From assembly GCA_963726365.1 (NCBI GenBank), contig CAVSCI010000019.1, positions 62,001-126,000 on the forward strand: 64,000 nucleotides of DNA. Reading direction: 5' to 3'. The notes beneath the pieces are model-generated. The model worked only from the letters and a program-made list of their open reading frames with translations. It searched no databases and had not been told where the DNA came from. The translations under genes were made by a program, and so were the position numbers. The stretch is from JAABQG01 sp963726365. Lineage in GTDB: Bacteria; Pseudomonadota; Gammaproteobacteria; Burkholderiales; Burkholderiaceae_C. The stretch's first letter is position 1; each line of letters starts with the position of its first letter. Below are positions 34,557 through 41,509 of the stretch, piece by piece.

Positions 34557-35714
34557 ATGAAGCCTTATGTTGTCGGAAGCCTGGTGATGGCGATGCTGGC
34601 TGGCTGTGCTGGCACCATGGATGGAGGCGGGCCGGCGGGTTCTCCGGAGAGGAAGATGGCGCCTGACATGCACACCAGCCAGAATTCGCTCGATTGGGCA
34701 GGCGCGTACGAAGGTGTGCTGCCCTGTGCCGATTGCCCCGGGATCAAGACGCGCCTGACACTCAAACCGGACGGGCGCTACGAATTCTCGACCCAATACC
34801 TTGATCGCCAGCCAGCCCCGACCGTCGAGACCGGCAAGTTCTTCTGGAACGCCGGCGGCAATGGAATCACGCTGGAAGGCAGCGGCCAGCGCTTTGCGGT
34901 GGGCGAAGGGCGTTTGTTGGCGCTTTATCGTGACGCGCCGACGGACTGGTCGCGTTCGCCGAATCAGGTGCTGAAACGGGTTTCCGGCACCGTGCCGGCG
35001 CCGACGCCGACAGCTGCGGCGGCCTTGCTCCAGACCCTGGAAGACCATCGATGGACACTCGCATCAGCCGCTGATGCCCAGGGTCAGCGGATTGGCGTGC
35101 TTCTGCCCGACGCCACCCGTCCGTTTGTTATCAGTTTTTCGGGATCGAGACTGCAAGCCCAGGGCGGGTGTAACCAGTTGACCGGGTCGTTCCAACTCAG
35201 CCCCGAGGGGGTGTTGTCCGTGGGCCGGATGGCGTCGACCATGATGGCCTGCGAGGCGCCACTGATGCAGGCGGACAAGGCGCTGTCCGACATGCTGGCC
35301 AGGGGCATGAGGGTCGAGCTGACCAAGGGCACGCCGCCGACCCTTCGTTTGCTCGATCCGTCGAAAGCCAGCGTGACGCTGACCGGGCAGGCGACGCCGG
35401 AGGCGCTTTATGGGCCTGCAGCCCGGATCTTCATGGAGGTCGCGGCCCAACGGGTGTCCTGCAAGAACCCCCTGAACGGTGAAACCTTTTGTCTGCAGGT
35501 TCGTGAACGGAACTTCGACGAAAAAGGACTGCTGGTTGGTGTGCCCGGGGAATGGCGGCCCATGTACGAGAGCATCGAGGGGTATCAGCACACACCAGGC
35601 GTGCGCAATGTTCTGCGCCTGAAGAAGTTCCAGCGTCCTGCATCGCAGGCGCGCGCTTCGACATCGGTCTACGTGCTGGACCTGATCGTCGAGTCCGCGA
35701 CGGTCAAACCTTGA
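34557..35714 (+). CDS. NlpE-META-DUF4377 three-domain lipoprotein
   Basis: A 385-residue lipoprotein (VMAMLAGC lipobox, C17). Domain 1 (about 45-145) is NlpE-like with the motif 'YEGVLPCADCPGIKTRLTL', a CxxC pair as in E. coli NlpE, the outer-membrane sensor of copper and adhesion stress. Domain 2 (about 160-275) is a META/HslJ domain (LEDHRWTLASA, RLQAQGGCNQLTGSFQL, MMACEAPLMQAD). Domain 3 (about 290-385) is DUF4377 (CKNPLNGETFCLQVRE, EWRPMYESIEGYQHTPGVRNVLRLKKF). The three are known separately or in pairs. AGGAG lies about six bases before ATG 34557. Likely an envelope-stress protein, inferred from domains. Confidence 0.88.
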   Translation: MKPYVVGSLVMAMLAGCAGTMDGGGPAGSPERKMAPDMHTSQNSLDWAGAYEGVLPCADCPGIKTRLTLKPDGRYEFSTQYLDRQPAPTVETGKFFWNAGGNGITLEGSGQRFAVGEGRLLALYRDAPTDWSRSPNQVLKRVSGTVPAPTPTAAAALLQTLEDHRWTLASAADAQGQRIGVLLPDATRPFVISFSGSRLQAQGGCNQLTGSFQLSPEGVLSVGRMASTMMACEAPLMQADKALSDMLARGMRVELTKGTPPTLRLLDPSKASVTLTGQATPEALYGPAARIFMEVAAQRVSCKNPLNGETFCLQVRERNFDEKGLLVGVPGEWRPMYESIEGYQHTPGVRNVLRLKKFQRPASQARASTSVYVLDLIVESATVKP

Positions 35715-35812
35715 TCGCTGCCGCGTTCAAGCGGGGCGGCCGGCTCAGTGGGCAGGCTCGCCAGATCTGAGGTGACCGGGCTCTGCAAGGAGCATCTGTG
35801 TCAAGTCTGGGT

Positions 35813-35841
35813 TTGACTTAACATAATATACATCGTATGAA
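35813..35841 (+). promoter_or_regulatory. Promoter-like sequence pointing into the ankyrin gene from its 3' side
   Basis: TTGACT (35813-35818), a 17-base AT-rich spacer and TATGAA (35836-35841): a good sigma-70 match lying between two convergent genes. Transcription from it would run antisense to the ankyrin gene. Its activity is not known. Confidence 0.4.
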
Positions 35842-35877
35842 GTAATGCGCCAACCCTCGACGGGTCACAAACCGGAA

Positions 35878-36549
35878 TCACCACTTGCCCTTGGGCTGCC
35901 GGCTGCGTACAAAAGCAGCGATCAATTCAGCCGATTCCTTGCGTCCCGCGCGATTGGCGAAGTCGATGGCCGACAATCCCTGAAGGTTCTTCAGCATGGG
36001 ATCGGCGCCTTCATCGAGCAGCACCTTGACGGCTTCCGGGGTCCCATAGTGCGCCGCCATCATCAGTGGCGTGGTGCCACTCGGCGCCGCGGAGTCAATG
36101 TACGCATGTTTGTCCAGCAAGAGCCGGATGACGGCCACGTGTCCATTGGTTGCTGCGTAGTGCAACGGCGTCCAGCCCGGCTTGTTGACATCGGCGCCAC
36201 GTTCAATCAATCGGCTTGCCAGATCGAACTGGCCTTTGAGCGCACTGATCATCAGGGGGCTTTCGTCCTGCGCGGTACGCGACTCGACGTCGGTCTTGGG
36301 CCAGTCGATCAAAGTGATGGCCACCTTGGGCGCAGGCTCCCGGACCGCGAGGAACAAGCCATGAAATCCTTTGGGATCCCTTGTGTTCGGGTCAAAACCC
36401 CGGCTCAGCAGGGCCTTGACGGTTCTGTCGTCGTCCTGCCGGATTGCCGTAAAAAAATCCTCATAGGAACCTGCTTTAGCCGAACTAAATACAATTAAAA
36501 CAATAAGATAAACGACATATTTAATGTTTTTTGTCATATTCATATTCAC
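35878..36549 (-). CDS. Ankyrin-repeat exported protein
   Basis: A 223-residue protein (from GTG 36549; ATG at 36543 or 36537 are alternatives). A hydrophobic signal (KYVVYLIVLIVFSSAKAGS) is followed by about five ankyrin repeats, the clearest being 'GWTPLHYAATNGHVAVIRLLLDKHAYID' and 'GTTPLMMAAHYGTPEAVKVLLDEGADP'. It is a protein-interaction scaffold, presumably periplasmic. The gene starts inside the tatD stop (GTGA overlap), as the last member of the mltG-tmk-holB-pilZ-tatD operon. The first 90 bases are strikingly AT-rich compared with the rest. Ankyrin genes after tatD are found in other Burkholderiales. Confidence 0.85.
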   Translation of the reverse strand: MNMNMTKNIKYVVYLIVLIVFSSAKAGSYEDFFTAIRQDDDRTVKALLSRGFDPNTRDPKGFHGLFLAVREPAPKVAITLIDWPKTDVESRTAQDESPLMISALKGQFDLASRLIERGADVNKPGWTPLHYAATNGHVAVIRLLLDKHAYIDSAAPSGTTPLMMAAHYGTPEAVKVLLDEGADPMLKNLQGLSAIDFANRAGRKESAELIAAFVRSRQPKGKW

Positions 36550-37343
36550 AAAAAAAGACGGTCAAAATTGGCGCTTGTCAGGTCCGCAATGGTTTCGACG
36601 GGAAGATTCCGCAACGCGGCCAGTTGCTGCGCAACAAAGGGCACATAAGAGGGATTGTTGAGCTTTCCGCGATGTGGCACGGGGGCCAGATAAGGACTGT
36701 CGGTCTCGATCAACAGGCGATCCAACGGAACAAACGCGGCGACCTCCCGAAGGTCCCTTGCACTTTTGAAGGTCAGAATGCCGGAAAACGAAATGTAGTA
36801 CCCCAAATCAAGCGCCGCCCGGGCCACCTGCAGTGTCTCGGTAAAGCAGTGGAAAACTCCGCCAGCAGATCCAACCCGTCCATCCTCACCTTCCTCCTTC
36901 AGGATGGCAAGCGTATCGTCGGACGCACTACGGGTATGGATGACCAGCGGAACACCCACCTGGCGCGCTGCACGGATATGGGTACGAAAACGCGCGCGCT
37001 GCCATTCCATGTCAGCCACCGAGCGCCCCCCTTTTCGGTTGTCCATCTGGTAATAGTCCAGACCGGTTTCACCGATGGCCACGACCCTTGGCAAGGCAGC
37101 GGCTTGCACCAGATCGGCCACACCGGGTTCCGTCACGCCTTCATTGTCCGGATGAACCCCCACTGTCGCCCAGAAATTGTCGTACCGGGTCGCAAGCCCA
37201 TGCACCGCCGGAAACTCTTCCATCGTGGTGCAGATACAGAGGGCTCGGACAACACGCGCAGCGGCCATTGCCTCTCGAATCGCCGTGAGCTGGCTGGTGA
37301 GTTCAGGGAAGCTCAGGTGGCAATGGGAATCGGTAAACATCAA
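36546..37343 (-). CDS. tatD: TatD-family metal-dependent DNase
   Basis: A 265-residue TIM-barrel hydrolase. Metal-binding signatures are present in order: DSHCHL (residues 5-10), 'VVAIGETGLDYYQ', 'PLVIHTRSA', 'GGVFHCFTE' and 'LIETDSPYLAP'. TatD proteins are 3'-5' exonucleases acting in DNA repair and possibly nucleic-acid turnover. It follows pilZ by about 100 bases on the same strand; the trio holB-pilZ-tatD is a classic arrangement. Start is ATG at 37343 (MMFTDSHCHL; the second methionine may also serve). Confidence 0.94.
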   Translation of the reverse strand: MMFTDSHCHLSFPELTSQLTAIREAMAAARVVRALCICTTMEEFPAVHGLATRYDNFWATVGVHPDNEGVTEPGVADLVQAAALPRVVAIGETGLDYYQMDNRKGGRSVADMEWQRARFRTHIRAARQVGVPLVIHTRSASDDTLAILKEEGEDGRVGSAGGVFHCFTETLQVARAALDLGYYISFSGILTFKSARDLREVAAFVPLDRLLIETDSPYLAPVPHRGKLNNPSYVPFVAQQLAALRNLPVETIADLTSANFDRLFL

Positions 37344-37443
37344 ACGTCAATCAAATGAAATACGAACCGCCACCCAGGGAGTCCGGAAGCGATTGATCGA
37401 GGAGCTCCGTCCCCGTGCAGCATCGCCACTGTTTGCGGCAGCT

Positions 37444-37818
37444 TCAGATGGTCTGGGTCGGCCGCTCGGAGGCCAGGTGCGAGCCGAGGATCTCCTCGAT
37501 CTTCAGCTTGAGCAGGTGGGATTTTTCATCGGAGGGGAAACGGATGCCCACGCCCTGCGTACGATTGCCCGCCGCACGCGCCGGCGTCACCCAGGCCACC
37601 TTGCCAGCCACGGGATACCGCTGCGGATCGTCAGGCAGGGACAGCAGCACGTAGACGTCATCGCCCAGCCGGTATTCACGTGTCGTCGGAATGAAGATAC
37701 CGCCATCGGCAAACAGGGGAATGTACGCCGCATACAACGCGGCCTTTTCCTTGATCGCCAGCTGGATGACACTGGGACGGGGGGTGGACGGAGCAGTGGA
37801 TGTCATGGGTTTGGACAT
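37444..37818 (-). CDS. pilZ: Type IV pilus protein PilZ
   Basis: A 124-residue PilZ-domain protein. ATG at 37818 gives MSKPMTSTAP; residues about 15-115 form the domain (IKEKAALYAAYIPLFADGGIFIPT...LGDDVYVLLSLPDD...VAGKVAWVTP). The RxxxR and D/NxSxxG c-di-GMP motifs are missing, as in the founding PilZ of Pseudomonas, which works in type IV pilus biogenesis through PilB/FimX contacts instead of binding c-di-GMP. Location between holB and tatD supports that identity. Twelve bases separate it from the holB stop. Confidence 0.9.
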   Translation of the reverse strand: MSKPMTSTAPSTPRPSVIQLAIKEKAALYAAYIPLFADGGIFIPTTREYRLGDDVYVLLSLPDDPQRYPVAGKVAWVTPARAAGNRTQGVGIRFPSDEKSHLLKLKIEEILGSHLASERPTQTI

Positions 37819-37829
37819 AACGATCAAGT

Positions 37830-38840
37830 TTAGGGCAAATGCAAGATGCGTTGGGCCTGGGTTGCGAGCGATTCGAGCAGCAATCCTGCATTGAAAGGGT
37901 GTTCCGCCGTGCGCGCCGCCTGGCTCAGGGCCTTTGACCAGTCCCCCAGCATGGACAGGCAAGGGCCTGGTTTGGCAGTGGGCAGGTCCGCAGCATCAAA
38001 AAACCGGGGGGCCGCACCCACGTGGCGGGCCAGAAGGTCATGGCACAGCTTGTGAAGTGCGTCAACCGCCTGAGGGGGCGTGAAATCAGCCAAAGCGGCT
38101 GCGTCACCGCGGGCCATCGCTCGGGGCAACTGAGCCCAGTTCTGCGCTGCACGGGCTGATTGGGCAGAACGCAAAGCGTCCTCAGGCCGGCCGCCGGCCG
38201 CGCGAAGGAGTACGCGTGCATCTTCGCTTCGAACCCCCTGCCCGGCCAGCCACGCCAATGCCTGTTCGGTTTCGGGCCAGACCATGGCATGCCCGAGGCA
38301 ACGGCTTCGGATGGTCGGGAGCACCTGATGCGCCGCTTCGCTGCCCAAAACGAACCGCACATCGCCCGGCGGTTCTTCCAGTGTCTTGAGCAACGCGTTG
38401 GCGGTGACATGATTCATGCGCTCCGCCGGATACACCAGCACGGCCTTGCCGCGGCCACGGCTGCTGGTTCGCTGGGCAAACTCGACCGCGTCTCGCATCG
38501 CCTCGACGCGGATTTCCTTGCTGGGCTTGCGTTTTTTGTCGTCGATCTCGCCCTGCGCCTTTTCACTCAAGGGCCAGCCGCGTTCGATCATCACCGTCTC
38601 GGGCATCAACACGGTCAGGTCAGCATGGGTGCGAACGGCAATCGCATGGCAGCTGGCACAGCGGCCGCATGCCCCCTGCCCGCTTGCGTTTTCGCACAAC
38701 CAGGCGCTGGCCAGCGCCATCGCGACATCGTACTGCCCGAGGCCCGACGGTCCATGCAAAAGCCACGCGTGGCCACGCTGTTCCAGCAACTGGCGGGTTT
38801 GTGCGGCAATCCACGTCGCAACAACGGGTGCGGGATTCAC
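37830..38840 (-). CDS. holB: DNA polymerase III subunit delta'
   Basis: A 336-residue clamp-loader subunit. The AAA+ region has a degenerate Walker A (HGPSGLGQYDVA, with Q in place of the lysine), typical of delta', which does not hydrolyse ATP. A zinc-binding knuckle follows (CENASGQGACGRCASCHAI), then 'MNHVTANALLKTLEEPP' and 'LGSEAAHQVLPTIRSRC', the sensor 1 region. The C-terminal helical domain (about 205-336) is the collar. The start overlaps the tmk stop (ATGA), giving the tmk-holB coupling found in many proteobacteria. Confidence 0.93.
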   Translation of the reverse strand: MNPAPVVATWIAAQTRQLLEQRGHAWLLHGPSGLGQYDVAMALASAWLCENASGQGACGRCASCHAIAVRTHADLTVLMPETVMIERGWPLSEKAQGEIDDKKRKPSKEIRVEAMRDAVEFAQRTSSRGRGKAVLVYPAERMNHVTANALLKTLEEPPGDVRFVLGSEAAHQVLPTIRSRCLGHAMVWPETEQALAWLAGQGVRSEDARVLLRAAGGRPEDALRSAQSARAAQNWAQLPRAMARGDAAALADFTPPQAVDALHKLCHDLLARHVGAAPRFFDAADLPTAKPGPCLSMLGDWSKALSQAARTAEHPFNAGLLLESLATQAQRILHLP

Positions 38841-39481
38841 GAATCGGGCCCTTCGACTGACACTGCAGCCTCAACATCGGCCCAGACGGCCTCGCGCGGC
38901 TGGTCGGCATTGATGCGGACATATCGCGCCGGGCTCTCGGCCATGCGACGTGCGTAACCGGAACGAACCTTCTCAAAAAAAACGACCGGTTGCGATTCAA
39001 ATTTGTCCGGCATGCGAGCACCGGCCACGCGCTCAGCGGCAATTTCGGGTGCCAGGTCGAACCAGACCGTCAGGTCAGGCTGGCGGATTGCCTTGCCTGG
39101 TGCGCCCGGCAATTGCTGGACCCACTTTTCCAGTGTTGAAAGTATGGACAGGTCAAAGCCCCGCCCCCCACCCTGGTAGGCGAACGTGGCGTCGGTAAAG
39201 CGGTCGCACAACACCACGTCCCCCCGCGCCAGCGCCGGCTCGATGACCAGTTGCAGATGGTCCCGGCGCGCGGCGAAAATCAGCAGTGCCTCCGTCAGGG
39301 AGTCCATGGCGTCGTTGAGCACCATGGCGCGCAGCTTTTCGGCCAGTGGCGTGCCGCCCGGCTCCCTTGTCAGTGTGACCTGTCGGCCCCGCGAGCGGAA
39401 GGCCGCAGCCAGCGCATCAATGTGGGTCGACTTGCCGGCACCGTCGATGCCTTCGAAGCTGATGAAATATCCGTGGCTCAT
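38837..39481 (-). CDS. tmk: Thymidylate kinase
   Basis: A 214-residue P-loop kinase that phosphorylates dTMP to dTDP. P-loop FEGIDGAGKSTH at residues about 7-18, the DR(F/Y)-type substrate motif 'VVLCDRFTDATFAYQGGGRG' and the REPGGTPLAEKLR loop with the catalytic arginine are visible. ATG at 39481 gives MSHGYFISFEGIDGAGKS. It lies four bases after the mltG stop and overlaps holB, so the three are one operon. Confidence 0.95.
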   Translation of the reverse strand: MSHGYFISFEGIDGAGKSTHIDALAAAFRSRGRQVTLTREPGGTPLAEKLRAMVLNDAMDSLTEALLIFAARRDHLQLVIEPALARGDVVLCDRFTDATFAYQGGGRGFDLSILSTLEKWVQQLPGAPGKAIRQPDLTVWFDLAPEIAAERVAGARMPDKFESQPVVFFEKVRSGYARRMAESPARYVRINADQPREAVWADVEAAVSVEGPDS

Positions 39482-39485
39482 GGTG

Positions 39486-40469
39486 TCATTGTCCACGCTG
39501 GAACTTGTTGACAGCGCGATTGTGTTCATCCAGCGTGGCACTGAACTGGCTGCTGCCATCGCCGCGTGCCACGAAGTACAAGGCTTTGGTCTGCGCCGGT
39601 TGCACCGCCGCCAGCAACGAAGCCTTGCCCGGCATGGCGATGGGGGTGGGCGGCAGGCCGGCGCGCGTGTAGGTATTCCACGCGGTATCGGCCTGAAGAT
39701 GCCGTTTGCGCAAGTTGCCGTCGAACGCCTCCCCAAGCCCATAGATCACGGTCGGGTCGGTCTGCAGCATCATGCCGATGCGCAGCCGGTTGACAAAAAC
39801 ACCGGAAATCATGGCCCGATCGGCGGGCTTTCCGGTTTCCTTCTCGACAATGCTGGCCAAAATGAGCGCTTCGGTGGGCGTCTTCAGCGGGGTATCGGGT
39901 GCGCGTTGTGCCCACGCTGCGTCGAGCTTCCTTTCCATCGCGTGCAGGGCGCGCCGTAACACCGCCAGATCGCTGGAGCCCTTGGCATAGGTATAGGTGT
40001 CCGGGAAGAAGCGCCCTTCCGCGGGAAGGCCTGCCCGCCCCAGCTGGCTCATGATCATTTCGTCGGAAAGATTCTCGGTATCGGGTTTGAGCTGTTCAGC
40101 TCGGGACAGCGCCTGGCGAACCTGGCGCCAGTTCCAGCCTTCCACCAGCGTGACGCTGCGCAGGGACTCCTCGCCGCGAACCAGCATCTGCAAAAGGGTT
40201 CGGGGCGTAGCGCCACGCGCAAGTTCATAACTGCCAGCCCGAATCTGCCGGGCATCGCCCGAGAGGCGAAACCACCAGAAAAGCAACGTCGGGTTGACGT
40301 CGACGCCGGCTTCCGCCGCCGCCTGTGCCACGCCGCGCGGTGATGTGCCGGGTTCGATCGACAGGTCCACTGTTTCACTGCTGAGCGCCAGCGGCTGGTT
40401 GAGCCACCATGCTGCGGCGCCAGCCAGCAACCCGGCGATCAACAGCCCCATGATCAATATTCGACGCAC
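39486..40469 (-). CDS. mltG: Endolytic peptidoglycan transglycosylase MltG
   Basis: A 327-residue inner-membrane lytic transglycosylase that cuts nascent glycan strands. One N-terminal helix (LIMGLLIAGLLAGAAAWWL) anchors it; a LysM-like region follows, then the YceG catalytic domain with 'EGRFFPDTYTYAKG', the catalytic glutamate in 'EALILASIVEKETG' and the conserved 'RLRIGMMLQTDPTVIYG' and 'YNTY..AGLPPTPI' patterns. It opens the operon mltG-tmk-holB-pilZ-tatD and is divergent from ygfZ, 45 bases away. Confidence 0.94.
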   Translation of the reverse strand: MRRILIMGLLIAGLLAGAAAWWLNQPLALSSETVDLSIEPGTSPRGVAQAAAEAGVDVNPTLLFWWFRLSGDARQIRAGSYELARGATPRTLLQMLVRGEESLRSVTLVEGWNWRQVRQALSRAEQLKPDTENLSDEMIMSQLGRAGLPAEGRFFPDTYTYAKGSSDLAVLRRALHAMERKLDAAWAQRAPDTPLKTPTEALILASIVEKETGKPADRAMISGVFVNRLRIGMMLQTDPTVIYGLGEAFDGNLRKRHLQADTAWNTYTRAGLPPTPIAMPGKASLLAAVQPAQTKALYFVARGDGSSQFSATLDEHNRAVNKFQRGQ

Positions 40470-40514
40470 AACCCTGCCACCTTCTTGAATTCGATCGGGG
40501 ATGATAATTCACCC

Positions 40515-41443
40515 ATGATTGAAGCCCCCCCCCTCTGCTGAACGGTGTTGCCACCTTGTCTCATCTGGGCGTGATTCGCGTCGAAGGTGATGATGCCGCC
40601 CGATTCCTGCAAGGGCAGCTGACACAGGATTTCGCGCTGCTCGGCCTTTCTGAAGCGAGACTGAGCGCTTTTTGTTCCGCCAAAGGCCGCATGCAGGCCA
40701 GTTTCATTGCCTTCAAGCGCAGCCCGACCGACATCTTGCTGGTTTGCAGCCGAGACATTCTGGCGGCGACGCTCAAGCGATTGAGCATGTTTGTTCTGCG
40801 TGCCAAAGCCCGTCTGACCGATGCGAGCCATGAGTTCGGTCTGGCCGGCCTGGCTGGAATCGCTCTTGAATCGATAGCTGGTAAAGACCATTCCACGATG
40901 GAAAAGATCGATTTCAATGATGGAAACCTGATCTGGTTGCCGCCTGCTGGAACCGAGCCTCGCGCGCTCTGGATTGCACCGGCGGGCGTCCCCTTCCCGC
41001 CGGGTCCGGCAATGGCGCAGGAGCGCTGGCTCTGGGGCGACGTTGCCAGCGGCGTCGCGACAGTCACCGCGCCCATCGTCGATGCCTTCGTGCCCCAGAT
41101 GCTGAATTACGAGTCCGTCGGGGGCGTGAATTTCAAGAAAGGCTGTTATCCGGGTCAGGAAGTTATCGCCCGCAGCCAGTTTCGCGGCATTTTGAAACGA
41201 AGGGCGTATCGGGTCCATGGAGAGGCACCCATGCACGTCGGTCAGGAGATTTTCACGACCACTGACCCGGAGCAACCCTGCGGTCTGGTGGCGCAAAGCG
41301 CGCCAACGCCGGGTGGCGGGCATGACGCCATTGTGTCGATTCAGGTCAGTGCCGCTGAATCCGGGGATCTGCATCTGGGCTCGGCGCTGGGCCCGGGCGT
41401 AAGACTGTTGCCCCTGCCCTACCCCCTGCTGGCTGATATTTAG
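40515..41443 (+). CDS. ygfZ: YgfZ folate-dependent Fe-S protein maintenance factor; natural start out of frame at a C9 tract
   Basis: A tetrahydrofolate-binding protein of the GcvT superfamily that helps maintain certain Fe-S enzymes. The signature 'KGCYPGQEV' (K-G-C-Y-x-G-Q-E) and 'LGVIRVEGDDAARFLQGQLTQDF' are clear. In the sequence as given the first in-frame start is TTG 40556 (no SD). An ATG at 40515 leads into MIEAPPLC and a stop at 40539 because of nine C at 40525-40533. With ten C, this ATG would read MIEAPPPLLNGVATLSHLGV and join the family N-terminus exactly. So either one C is missing from the consensus or the tract varies in length. Divergent from mltG. Confidence 0.85.
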
Positions 41444-41509
41444 GGTGTTGCCGGCGCCACGGCGCATTTGACCGCAGTTTCGCAACTTCCTGAGGCATGG
41501 GCCTGCGGC

